DNA from: Azospirillaceae bacterium
GTDB taxonomy: Bacteria; Pseudomonadota; Alphaproteobacteria; Azospirillales; Azospirillaceae
Length of the DNA: 43,846 nucleotides
Direction of reading: 5' to 3'
NCBI GenBank assembly: GCA_028277115.1
Contig: JANQHG010000125.1
Coordinates: 1 to 43,846, forward strand
Part shown: piece after piece, positions 29,865-37,634 of the stretch
How positions within the stretch are numbered: position 1 is the stretch's first letter
Layout of the letters: the number at the start of each line of letters is the position of its first letter
Translations under genes and position numbers: made by a program
Notes under the pieces: model-generated
The model's database searches: none
The model's input: only the letters and a program-made list of their open reading frames with translations
Told to the model about the DNA's origin: nothing

Positions 29865-30491
29865 ATGATGCCGACCCCGAGCGTTGGGGCGCCCGCCAGC
29901 GCCAGCGGGCCTGCTGTCCGGGTGCCGTCCGAGCTGCGTGATCTTGAGATCGCGGTCGCCGTGCCGTCGGACGAGGACGGCACGGCGTTGATTCGCGCGC
30001 TGCACCGGACCCGCAACCGGGTTCGCCACATCGCGGCGGCCGCCGAGCCGCTGCCCGTCGATTGCGACGTCGTCGTCGCTGAGTTCAACGCCCAGCTGAT
30101 CGATCGCATTCCCTGGGGACCCGGTGACCCATTGGCCGCGCTGATCGTCGTGCTGCCGGTGACGGCGACGCCCGATCTGGTGGCGCTGAAAGGGTGCGCG
30201 CCGGATGCGGCGCTGCATAAGCCGTTTACGGCACCTGCGGTGCTCGCCGCCCTTATGCTGTCCCGCAGCAATTTTCTTTACCAACGCCGACTCCGGCAAC
30301 GAATTGAAAAGCTTGATGACACCCTGCGCACCATCCGCACCGTGGAGCGGGCAAAGGCCATCCTGATGCAGACCCGGCAGATCGGAGAGGATGAGGCCTA
30401 TCGGTTTTTGCGCCGCCGTGCGATGGACCGGCAGGTTTCTATCAACGCCGTGGCGGCCGCGGTTGTTGACGCGCACGAGATTGTCGGATAA
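29865..30491 (+). CDS. amiR: AmiR, ANTAR-domain transcription antiterminator
   Basis: AmiR binds leader RNA and prevents termination. The 208-residue protein has a degenerate receiver-like N-terminal domain (about 20-130) without a clear phospho-acceptor Asp, a coiled-coil helix (LYQRRLRQRIEKLDDTLRTI) and a C-terminal ANTAR domain with the conserved VERAKAILMQTRQIGEDEAY, FLRRRAMDRQVSINAVA and AAAVVDAHEI. ATG 29865 follows amiC by eight bases. Its target is very likely the two-hairpin leader and terminator directly downstream. It is controlled by amide-free AmiC in Pseudomonas; the same is inferred here. Confidence 0.92.
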   Translation: MMPTPSVGAPASASGPAVRVPSELRDLEIAVAVPSDEDGTALIRALHRTRNRVRHIAAAAEPLPVDCDVVVAEFNAQLIDRIPWGPGDPLAALIVVLPVTATPDLVALKGCAPDAALHKPFTAPAVLAALMLSRSNFLYQRRLRQRIEKLDDTLRTIRTVERAKAILMQTRQIGEDEAYRFLRRRAMDRQVSINAVAAAVVDAHEIVG

Positions 30492-30504
30492 GATAACACC
30501 CTGA

Positions 30505-30542
30505 CCCCTATGATGGGGCTTGGCCGCGGCAACGGCGCCGCG
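30505..30542 (+). promoter_or_regulatory. ANTAR antiterminator RNA target (two hexaloop hairpins)
   Basis: Hairpin P1 is CCCC (30505-30508), hexaloop TATGAT, GGGG (30515-30518). Hairpin P2 is CGCGGC (30525-30530), hexaloop AACGGC, GCCGCG (30537-30542). Six bases separate them. ANTAR target RNAs are two such hexaloop stems, with A at loop position 1 and G at position 4. P2 fits fully; P1 keeps G4 but has U1. It sits directly between amiR and an intrinsic terminator. Confidence 0.8.
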
Positions 30543-30568
30543 CCTTCAAAGAAATACGGGCAATGACG

Positions 30569-30607
30569 CCCCCGCACGCGACCGGAATGGTTGCGGCGGG
30601 GTTTTTT
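30569..30607 (+). terminator. Regulated intrinsic terminator in the amide-operon leader
   Basis: CCCCGC (30570-30575) pairs with GCGGGG (30596-30601), and CGCGACC (30577-30583) with GGTTGCG (30589-30595, one G-U), around GGAAT; one A is bulged. Six T follow (30602-30607). The binding-protein gene starts 31 bases later. Read-through would need AmiR bound to the upstream hairpins. Confidence 0.9.
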
Positions 30608-30638
30608 GTGTTGCGCGGCAACAGGAGGGACAGTGGCC

Positions 30639-31880
30639 ATGAAACGGCGGGACGTTTTGCAGGGGGCGGCCGTATTGGGGGCAAGTACTGCCATCGGACT
30701 TCCGCACATCTGGCGCAAGGATGCCAATCTGGCGCGCGCCGCGAACGGCGAAATCAAGGTCGGCGTGCTCTTCTCACTGACCGGGACCACCGCGATCATT
30801 GAGGAATCGCTCCATAAGGCGACGATTCTTGCGATCGAAGAAATCAATGCCGCGGGTGGAATCAACGGCATGCAGATTGTTCCGGTCGAGGAGGACCCGG
30901 CATCGGATCCGGCGACATTCGCAGAGAAGGCGCGCAAACTTGTTCTTGGTGATCGGTGTGTCAGCGTCTTCGGATCATACACGTCAGCCAGCCGCAAGGC
31001 AGTGCTGCCGGTGTTTGAAAAGCGGAACAACCTATATTGGTACCCAACGCTTTATGAAGGGCGGGAATGCTCGAAGAATGTTGTGTATACCGGGGCCGTC
31101 CCGAATCAGCAACAAGATGAATTTGTCCCGTGGCTGATCCAGAACTTTGGAACACGTTTCTATTTGATTGGGTCGAACTATATATATCCCAAGGAAGAGA
31201 ATAACTACTGCAGGAAGTTGCTCGCGCGTTACGGCGCCGAAGTTGTCAACGAGGAATATGTTCCGCTTGGGCATTCCGAATTCAGCTCGGTGATCAACAA
31301 GATCCGCAGCACCGAACCCAACGTGATTTTCTCGACCGTGGTCGGCGATTCGGTGGTCGCGCTGCACCGACAGTATCGGGCCGCCGGGCTCGACCCGGAA
31401 AAGATGCCGATGGCGAGCCTCACGACCTCGGAGAACGAAATCGCGGCGATGGGGGGGGACGCCGCCGCCGGCCATTTCACCTCTGCGCCCTACTTCATGG
31501 TCCACCAATCACCTGAAAACGAGCGTTTCGTCGCTGCCTATCGGGCGCGCTGGGGCGACGACAAGGTCACCCACTTCGTGTCGGAGCCGTCTTACTTCCA
31601 GGTCTATCTGTTCAAGCAGGCGGTCGAAAAGCTTGCCCCCAGTGACATCTCGCCGCCGACCGTTGCTGAAGCCGTCAAGGGCGAAGAGTTGACCGCGCCG
31701 CAGGGCCAGATACGGCTTGAGCGGGAAAACCTCCACTGCTGGCTCTGGCCGAAGATCGCCCGCGCCAGGTCCGACGGACAGTTCGAGGTCCTGAAGGACT
31801 CGGCGGAATGGGTCGCACCGGTGCCTTACGCCGCCTATCCCGACCAAGTCTGCTCGGAAAACGGCCTGCAGCAAAGCTGA
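30639..31880 (+). CDS. urtA: Urea/short-chain amide ABC transporter substrate-binding protein
   Basis: The 413-residue binding protein starts with a Tat-type signal (MKRRDVLQGAAVLGASTAIG; twin Arg, then hydrophobic stretch) and should be folded before export to the periplasm. The mature part is of the UrtA/FmdD/AmiC type: GSYTSASRKAVLPVFEKRN, YWYPTLYEG, YTGAVPNQQQDEF, YLIGSNYIYPKEEN and MASLTTSENEIAAMGGD. Given the AmiCR and amiE neighbours, short aliphatic amides are likelier ligands than urea, but urea is not excluded. GGAGGG precedes ATG 30639. It is first in the operon behind the regulated terminator. Confidence 0.9.
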   Translation: MKRRDVLQGAAVLGASTAIGLPHIWRKDANLARAANGEIKVGVLFSLTGTTAIIEESLHKATILAIEEINAAGGINGMQIVPVEEDPASDPATFAEKARKLVLGDRCVSVFGSYTSASRKAVLPVFEKRNNLYWYPTLYEGRECSKNVVYTGAVPNQQQDEFVPWLIQNFGTRFYLIGSNYIYPKEENNYCRKLLARYGAEVVNEEYVPLGHSEFSSVINKIRSTEPNVIFSTVVGDSVVALHRQYRAAGLDPEKMPMASLTTSENEIAAMGGDAAAGHFTSAPYFMVHQSPENERFVAAYRARWGDDKVTHFVSEPSYFQVYLFKQAVEKLAPSDISPPTVAEAVKGEELTAPQGQIRLERENLHCWLWPKIARARSDGQFEVLKDSAEWVAPVPYAAYPDQVCSENGLQQS

Positions 31881-31901
31881 TCGGCTGGGCGCGACCGTCA
31901 A

Positions 31902-31938
31902 CGCCGGGAGCGTGCGGCGCCGTCGGGCGCACCCGGCG
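31902..31938 (+). other. Intercistronic hairpin after the binding-protein gene
   Basis: CGCCGG (31902-31907) pairs with CCGGCG (31933-31938) and GTGCG (31912-31916) with CGCAC (31928-31932). It lies between the binding-protein stop and the ribosome-binding site (GGGAGAG) of the first permease gene. In many ABC operons such hairpins protect the upstream message and raise binding-protein levels above the permease. Confidence 0.6.
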
Positions 31939-31949
31939 GGAGAGGTTTC

Positions 31950-32819
31950 ATGGACTTTGTCTTACAACAACTGTTCACCGGGCTCAGCATCGGCTCGATC
32001 CTGCTGCTCGTCGCCCTTGGTCTGTGGATCGTCTATGGCACCATGGGTGTGATCAACCTCGCCCACGGTGAGTTCGTGATGCTGGGCGCGTACACCGCAT
32101 GGGTTCTGCAGAGCGTGTTCCAGGTCGGCCTTTTTGCCAGCCTCGTCGTCATCTTCTTTGTCGTCGCGTTTCTCGGCTGGATTATGGAGCGCGGCGTCAT
32201 CCGTTACCTATACCGGCGACCGCTCGACACGATTTTGGCAACCTGGGGTCTCGGCGTCATCACCCAGCAGGTGGTCCGCCTGCTGGCCGGCGGCGAGCTG
32301 CGCTATGTCGAGATGCCGAGCCTCTTGGCCCACAGCACGACGATCCTCGGCGTCGAGTTGTCGGTCTACCGCATCTTCATCTTCGTCGTGGTCGCGGGCT
32401 TACTCGCCCTGACCTGGTATCTCATGCAACGCACCGCGATCGGCATGAAACTGCGCGCGGTGCTTCAGGACCGAGAAGTCGCCTCCTGCTTCGGCATCAA
32501 TGCGGACCGCATCTATGCCTTGACCTTCGCCTACGGCGCCGGTCTCGCCGGTCTCGCCGGCGCCTTGGTGTCACCGCTGAAAAGCGTCTCACCCGAAATG
32601 GGCACGACCTATGTCGTCGATGCGTTCATGGTCGTCGTCCTCGGCGGCGTGGAGACTCTGATGGGCACGGTTTTGAGTGCGTTTTTACTTGGCGAACTCA
32701 CCGGGTTCATCGCCTACCTGCAAAACGATACCGTTGCCAAAGCGCTGGTCCTGGTCGCGATCATCGTGTTGATCCGGTTCCGGCCCCAAGGGCTGTTCGC
32801 TTCTCAGGTTAGAGCGTGA
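31950..32819 (+). CDS. urtB: ABC transporter permease, UrtB/FmdE type
   Basis: A 289-residue LivH-family inner-membrane permease with about eight helices. Typical sequence: FTGLSIGSILLLVALGLWIV, YGTMGVINLAHGEFVMLGAY, GLGVITQQVVRLLAGGELRY and AVLQDREVASCFGINADRIY; the last is the coupling-loop region that contacts the ATPases. It lacks the extra periplasmic domain of long UrtB proteins. It forms the translocation pore with the next permease. The start follows GGGAGAGG. Confidence 0.9.
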   Translation: MDFVLQQLFTGLSIGSILLLVALGLWIVYGTMGVINLAHGEFVMLGAYTAWVLQSVFQVGLFASLVVIFFVVAFLGWIMERGVIRYLYRRPLDTILATWGLGVITQQVVRLLAGGELRYVEMPSLLAHSTTILGVELSVYRIFIFVVVAGLLALTWYLMQRTAIGMKLRAVLQDREVASCFGINADRIYALTFAYGAGLAGLAGALVSPLKSVSPEMGTTYVVDAFMVVVLGGVETLMGTVLSAFLLGELTGFIAYLQNDTVAKALVLVAIIVLIRFRPQGLFASQVRA

Positions 32820-32829
32820 GGAGGGCAGG

Positions 32830-33981
32830 ATGAGCGCATCAACTACGCACAATCCCGGTCACCGGCGCACATGGTTGCAAATTGCGATTTACGGCGCGGT
32901 TTGTCTGACGATTTTCCTGGTACCGACGATCCTTGACAATGATTTTCTGCTCAACAAGTACTCTCGCTACCTTGTCTTCGGTATCCTAGCAATAGCGCTT
33001 AGCCTGTCCTGGGGATATTGCGGCATTCTTAATCTCGGTCAGGCGGCCAGCTTCGGCCTCGGCTGCTATTGCATGGCGATGGCCCTAAAATTGCGCACGG
33101 TCCCCGTGCACACCGGTGACGACGGGCTGCCGGATTTCATGGTCTGGAACAATGTCACCGAACTACCGTGGTTTTGGGTGCCGTTCCATTCGCTGCCCTT
33201 TGCCCTGTTCGCCGGCATCGCGGTGCCGACGGTGCTGGCGGCGCTGGTCGGTTGGTTCATGTTTCGGGCCCGCATCACCGGGGTTTACGTCGCGATCATC
33301 ACCCTGGCCAGTTTGGTGGTGGTCAATCTCCTGATTATCGACCAACAGCGCTACACCGGCGGGTTCAACGGCATCACCGACCTGGCGCAGCTCGAGTTGT
33401 TCGGGCTGACCTTCGACGCCTACAGCCGGAACAGCTATTACTTGGTGGCGTCGGTGCTGGCGGCGTGCCTGTTCGCGGCGCTCGCGATCACCAAGAGCAA
33501 GACCGGCCTGATCCTCCAGGCGATCCGGGATCACGAGGACCGGGTCCGTTACTTCGGGTACGACGTCGCCCACTACAAAATCTTCGCGTTCTCAGCCTCG
33601 GCAGCGATCGCGGGGATCGCCGGCATGCTCTACACCATCGTGATGGAATTCGCCTCGCCGACCTTCCTCGACGTGCCGCTCAGCCTGTCGGTGGTGATCT
33701 GGTGTGCGGTCGGCGGCCGGCAAAGCCTGCTCGGCGCCGCGCTCGGTGCGATCGTCGTCACCGGCACCCAGGGCGCCTTGTCGGACTCCGGGATCTTCCT
33801 TCAATCCTGGACCCTGTTGATGGGGATGATCTTCGTCGCCTCGGTGTTGTTCCTGCCCAAAGGCCTGGCCGGATTGGCCGAGCTTGCGGGCGAGCGGCTG
33901 CGTCGCCTCGGCCGGGACACACCGCCGCCGGTCAAGACCGATGTCCTCGGTCCGGTGCGCGAGGGGGAGGGCCTCGCATGA
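32830..33981 (+). CDS. urtC: ABC transporter permease, UrtC/FmdF type
   Basis: A 383-residue LivM-family permease with about ten hydrophobic helices, partner of the UrtB-type subunit. Landmarks are SLSWGYCGILNLGQAASFGL, GVYVAIITLASLVVVNLLII, GGFNGITDLAQLELFGL and the coupling segment LILQAIRDHEDRVRYFGYDV. Its ATG lies 10 bases after the previous stop with GAGGAGGG as ribosome-binding site. Its stop overlaps the first ATPase start (ATGA). Confidence 0.91.
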   Translation: MSASTTHNPGHRRTWLQIAIYGAVCLTIFLVPTILDNDFLLNKYSRYLVFGILAIALSLSWGYCGILNLGQAASFGLGCYCMAMALKLRTVPVHTGDDGLPDFMVWNNVTELPWFWVPFHSLPFALFAGIAVPTVLAALVGWFMFRARITGVYVAIITLASLVVVNLLIIDQQRYTGGFNGITDLAQLELFGLTFDAYSRNSYYLVASVLAACLFAALAITKSKTGLILQAIRDHEDRVRYFGYDVAHYKIFAFSASAAIAGIAGMLYTIVMEFASPTFLDVPLSLSVVIWCAVGGRQSLLGAALGAIVVTGTQGALSDSGIFLQSWTLLMGMIFVASVLFLPKGLAGLAELAGERLRRLGRDTPPPVKTDVLGPVREGEGLA

Positions 33982-34730
33982 CCGGCTATCTCGCACTCGA
34001 CGAGGTCAGCGTCAGCTTCGACGGCTTCCGCGCGGTCGATGGGCTCAGTTTTTCCGTTGAGGAAGGCGAGTTGCGCTGCCTGATCGGTCCCAACGGCGCC
34101 GGCAAGTCGACAGCGCTCGACATGATCTGCGGCAAGGTCCGGCCGACCGCCGGTACCATCTTTTTGCAGGGCCGAGCTCTCAACCGATTGGAAGAACACG
34201 AGATCGCACGCGCCGGCATCGGTCGCAAGTTCCAGGTCCCGAGTGTGTTCCGGGAATTGACGGTCCGCCAGAATCTCGACGTCGCGCACAGTCGCCAGGT
34301 TGGGGTGTGGGCCAATATCGCGCGGTTCGGCCACCATGCCGACCGCGACGGATTGGAAAAGCTGGCCGAGTTGGTCGGCCTTGAGGACAGGCTTGAGGTG
34401 CCGGCCGGCCATCTGTCGCATGGTCAGACCCAGTGGCTGGAGATCGCGATGCTGGTGGCGCAGGACCCCCGGGTGATCCTGATGGACGAGCCGACCGCGG
34501 GCATGACCGTCCAAGAGACCCGCAAGACAGCCGATCTGTTCAACCGGCTGAAGGGCAAGCACACGCTGATCGTGGTCGAACACGACATGGGATTCATCAA
34601 AGAGATCGGCGACGTCATCTCGGTGATGCATCAGGGCCGACTGCTTGCCGAAGGCTCAGTCGGCGAGATCGAGCAACACGCCGAGGTCCGCGCCGCCTAC
34701 CTCGGTTCGGGGGGAATCAGCGGTGCTTGA
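33978..34730 (+). CDS. urtD: ABC transporter ATPase, UrtD type
   Basis: A 250-residue ATP-binding subunit. It has Walker A GPNGAGKST, Q-loop region GRKFQVPSVF, the signature LSHGQTQWLEIAML, Walker B VILMDEPTAGM and the H-switch VVEHDM. LSHGQxQWLEI in place of LSGGQ is a hallmark of UrtD-type ATPases, which supports the urea/amide class against branched-chain amino acids. It starts by overlapping the UrtC-type stop; its own stop overlaps the next start by eight bases. Confidence 0.93.
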   Translation: MTGYLALDEVSVSFDGFRAVDGLSFSVEEGELRCLIGPNGAGKSTALDMICGKVRPTAGTIFLQGRALNRLEEHEIARAGIGRKFQVPSVFRELTVRQNLDVAHSRQVGVWANIARFGHHADRDGLEKLAELVGLEDRLEVPAGHLSHGQTQWLEIAMLVAQDPRVILMDEPTAGMTVQETRKTADLFNRLKGKHTLIVVEHDMGFIKEIGDVISVMHQGRLLAEGSVGEIEQHAEVRAAYLGSGGISGA

Positions 34731-35469
34731 GCTTAGCCAAGTCGATGCCTACTACGGCAACAGCCGGACGCTCAACAACATTAACTTGCGGGCGGACAGC
34801 GGCGGTTTTCTCAGCGTGCTCGGACGCAACGGCGTTGGAAAAACGACGCTGATGCGGGCGATCCTCGGCCTGATGGACCGGACCACCGGTTCGATCCGGC
34901 TCGACGGGGTGGAGTTATCGGGGCGTCCGACCCACGCCCGTGCCAAGGGCGGGATCGGTTATGTGCCGCAGGGCCGCGGCATTCTACCCCGTTTCACGGT
35001 CCAGGAAAATCTGCGGCTTGGCACCTTTGCGCGGGCCAACGGCGGCACCGCCAACGCGTCCGACACCGACCGCCGCAGCGGCAATGGCAACGGTCACGGT
35101 GGAGCGGACGAGCGGATACTCGCTCTGTTTCCGATCCTGAAAGACCATCTGAACCGGGCGGCCGGCAATCTGTCGGGCGGCCAACAGCAACAGCTTGCGA
35201 TCGCCCGGGCGTTGCTCAGCGAGCCAAAGGTGCTCCTGCTCGACGAGCCCACCGAGGGCATCCAACCGAACATTGTCGAGCTGATCGAAGACGTCATCGT
35301 CCGGCTCAACCGGGACGATGGGCTGACCGTCGTCTTGGTCGAGCAGAACGTGGCCTTCGCCCGGCGCGCCTCGCAGCACTTTGTGCTGATGGATCGGGGC
35401 ACGGTCGCGGCCGAAGGGTCCGTCAGCGAGCTGACGGACGAACTGGTACACCGCTTCATGGCGGTGTAG
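34723..35469 (+). CDS. urtE: ABC transporter ATPase, UrtE type
   Basis: The second ATPase of the transporter (248 residues, GTG start). Walker A is GRNGVGKTT (34-42), followed by GYVPQGRGILPRFTVQENLR, signature LSGGQQQQLAIARAL, Walker B LLLDEPTEGIQPNIVELIED and VVLVEQN. EGIQPxI is typical for UrtE. Odd feature: a Gly/Asn/Asp-rich insertion (about 105-128, containing SGNGNGHGG) between the Q-loop helix and the signature helix that most UrtE proteins lack. It is presumably a surface loop. Confidence 0.92.
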   Translation: MLELSQVDAYYGNSRTLNNINLRADSGGFLSVLGRNGVGKTTLMRAILGLMDRTTGSIRLDGVELSGRPTHARAKGGIGYVPQGRGILPRFTVQENLRLGTFARANGGTANASDTDRRSGNGNGHGGADERILALFPILKDHLNRAAGNLSGGQQQQLAIARALLSEPKVLLLDEPTEGIQPNIVELIEDVIVRLNRDDGLTVVLVEQNVAFARRASQHFVLMDRGTVAAEGSVSELTDELVHRFMAV

Positions 35470-35534
35470 TACGGCCGGACGGAGCTCTTGATCGATATCT
35501 CGAGCAGTTCTGGGCGGTCGCACACTTAATCCGA

Positions 35535-35588
35535 TAGAACAAACCGGCAGACAAGGAACGGCCAATCTGCGTCTGCTGCGTCGTTCTA
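35535..35588 (+). promoter_or_regulatory. Two-tier hairpin in the amiE leader
   Basis: TAGAAC (35535-35540) pairs with GTTCTA (35583-35588), and GCAGAC (35547-35552) with GTCTGC (35571-35576), leaving a symmetrical 6/6 internal loop. It lies about 50 bases before the amiE start, in the 169-base gap after the transporter genes. It could be an mRNA-processing or stabilising element that lets amiE be expressed differently; no T-run follows. Confidence 0.5.
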
Positions 35589-35638
35589 ACGCAAAAACAA
35601 TATGGGTATCCAACTGCTGATCACTTCCGGAGGAAACG

Positions 35639-36679
35639 ATGCTTCACGGCGATATCTCCAGCAGCCACGACACGATCGGGGTTGCGGTCGTCAACTACAA
35701 GATGCCGCGCCTGCACACCCGGGCGGAGGTCCTAGCCAATGCGCGCAACATCGCGGAGATGATCCAGGGCATGAAGCTTGGTCTGCCCGGCATGGATCTC
35801 GTGATCTTCCCGGAATACAGCACACACGGGATCATGTACGACAAAAAGGAGATGTACGAAACCGCCTCGTCCGTGCCCGGCGAGGAAACCGAGGTATTCG
35901 CCGATGCCTGCCGCAAAGCCAAGGTCTGGGGCGTGTTCTCCCTGACCGGCGAACGGCATGAGGATCATCCCAACAAAGCGCCCTATAATACCTTGATCCT
36001 GATGAACGATCGTGGCGAGATCGTGCAGACGTATCGAAAAATCATGCCGTGGGTGCCGATCGAGGGATGGTATCCCGGCAATTGCACCTACGTGTCGGAT
36101 GGACCAAAAGGGCTGAAGGTCAGCCTGATTATATGTGACGACGGCAACTACCCGGAGATCTGGCGCGACTGTGCCATGAAGGGTGCGGAGCTGATCGTCC
36201 GGTGCCAGGGCTATATGTACCCGGCTAAGGAACAACAAGTCCTGATGGCCAAGGCGATGGCATGGGCCAACAATACCTATGTCGCCGTCGCCAATGCCGC
36301 CGGCTTCGACGGCGTCTACTCCTATTTCGGCCATTCGGCGATCGTCGGGTTCGACGGGCGGACCTTGGGCGAATGCGGCGAGGAAGAGAACGGCATCCAA
36401 TACGCACAGCTGTCGAGGTCGTTGATCCGGGATGCCCGGCGCAACATGCAGTCGCAAAACCACCTGTTCAAGCTGCTGCACCGCGGTTACACCGGCAAGA
36501 TCGGTTCCGGTGAAGCAGCCGCCGGCGTCGCGGCATGCCCCTATGACTTTTACAAGAAATGGGTGACCGATCCTGAAGCGACGCGGGAAATGGTCGAGGC
36601 GATGACCCGAACGACCGTCGGCACCGACGAATGCCCGATCGAGGGGGTGCCCAACCAGATGGCCGCGGCGCACCGCTGA
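35639..36679 (+). CDS. amiE: Aliphatic amidase
   Basis: AmiE hydrolyses short aliphatic amides (acetamide, propionamide) to the acid and ammonia, and is a cytoplasmic nitrilase-superfamily enzyme. The 346 residues align from the first residue with the Pseudomonas enzyme ([20 protein letters not shown]). The catalytic Glu59 (IFPEYST), Lys134 (YRKIMPW), Glu142 (PIEGWYPG) and Cys166 ([14 protein letters not shown]) sit at identical numbers. Divergence is mainly in the last 60 residues. GGAGG is placed seven bases before ATG. The transporter genes lie upstream and an AAA+/VWA pair downstream, each separated by a hairpin. Confidence 0.98.
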   Translation: MLHGDISSSHDTIGVAVVNYKMPRLHTRAEVLANARNIAEMIQGMKLGLPGMDLVIFPEYSTHGIMYDKKEMYETASSVPGEETEVFADACRKAKVWGVFSLTGERHEDHPNKAPYNTLILMNDRGEIVQTYRKIMPWVPIEGWYPGNCTYVSDGPKGLKVSLIICDDGNYPEIWRDCAMKGAELIVRCQGYMYPAKEQQVLMAKAMAWANNTYVAVANAAGFDGVYSYFGHSAIVGFDGRTLGECGEEENGIQYAQLSRSLIRDARRNMQSQNHLFKLLHRGYTGKIGSGEAAAGVAACPYDFYKKWVTDPEATREMVEAMTRTTVGTDECPIEGVPNQMAAAHR

Positions 36680-36726
36680 GGCCGGATCGGTCGCCGAGCG
36701 CGGGCTGCCTTCGGCATGCGCGTGGT

Positions 36727-36760
36727 CGGTCCGTGACCCGATTTCGGGTGCCACGGACCG
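36727..36760 (+). other. Strong hairpin between amiE and the AAA+ gene
   Basis: CGGTCCGTG (36727-36735) pairs with CACGGACCG (36752-36760); inside, ACCCGA (36736-36741) pairs with TCGGGT (36744-36749) around TT, with GC bulged. The result is a 15-pair helix without T-run. It is probably a 3' stabiliser for amiE or a partial attenuator that lowers expression of the two downstream genes. Confidence 0.65.
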
Positions 36761-36826
36761 GCCCGGCCCACCAATGCCCCGGCCGGTCACCCGACCGGGC
36801 GGGGCTGCCGACGACGGGGCGTGGCC

Positions 36827-37624
36827 ATGGAGCTTCGAGCCTATCTTATCGCGGACGAACCGTATTATCGCAGCATCGGGAACGAGGTCTGGCTGTTCGA
36901 AGCGGCGTATGCCCGGCGAATACCGCTAATGCTCAAGGGCCCAACCGGATGCGGCAAGACCCGGTTCATCGAATACATGGCCTGGCGCTTGGGCAAGCCT
37001 GTGATCACCGTGGCGTGTCACGAGGATATGACCGCGTCCGATTTGGTCGGGCGCTATCTGCTCGACCGCCAGGGGACCGTCTGGTGGGACGGCCCGCTCA
37101 CTCTGGCCGTGCGCCACGGGGCGATTTGTTACCTCGATGAGATCGTCGAGGCGCGTCAGGACACGACGGTGGTCATACATCCTTTGACCGATGAACGTCG
37201 GGTGCTTCCACTAGAAAAAAAGAATGAACTTGTTCATGCTCATCCAGATTTTCAGATAGTCATCTCATACAATCCCGGGTACCAAAGTATACTAAAAGAT
37301 CTTAAGGAATCGACCAAGCAGCGGTTCGGTGCCCTTGAGATGGGCTATCCGGCTGCCGAGATCGAAGCCGAGATCATCGCGTACGAAGCCGGCGTTGATC
37401 CGGTGCTGGCCGGGCACCTGGTTGCGATTGCCGAGCGCTCGCGCAATCTCAAGGGACACGGCCTCGACGAGGGCGCCTCGACCCGCATGCTGGTCCACGC
37501 CGGCCAGCTCGTCGCCCAGGGGATTGGTTTGCGCGAGGCCTGCGAGGTCGCGCTGGTGCTGCCGATCACCGACGACCCGGACATCCGCGACGCTCTGTCC
37601 GCCGCGATCGCCGCGTGCGTCTGA
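36827..37624 (+). CDS. CbbQ/NirQ/NorQ-family MoxR AAA+ ATPase
   Basis: A 265-residue MoxR-type AAA+ ATPase. Visible are Walker A GPTGCGKT (38-45), [19 protein letters not shown] with the family's insert region, Walker B YLDE (102-105), [16 protein letters not shown], sensor [11 protein letters not shown], the Arg-finger region [12 protein letters not shown] and [20 protein letters not shown]. Family members remodel or activate a partner enzyme (Rubisco for CbbQ, NO reductase for NorQ) with a VWA protein, which is encoded next. No Rubisco or nor gene is present; position behind amiE suggests the amidase or transporter as client. Codons at about 37205-37315 are unusually AT-rich. GTG 36821 is an alternative start. 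Confidence 0.92.
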   Translation: MELRAYLIADEPYYRSIGNEVWLFEAAYARRIPLMLKGPTGCGKTRFIEYMAWRLGKPVITVACHEDMTASDLVGRYLLDRQGTVWWDGPLTLAVRHGAICYLDEIVEARQDTTVVIHPLTDERRVLPLEKKNELVHAHPDFQIVISYNPGYQSILKDLKESTKQRFGALEMGYPAAEIEAEIIAYEAGVDPVLAGHLVAIAERSRNLKGHGLDEGASTRMLVHAGQLVAQGIGLREACEVALVLPITDDPDIRDALSAAIAACV

Positions 37625-37634
37625 AAGCGGCCGG

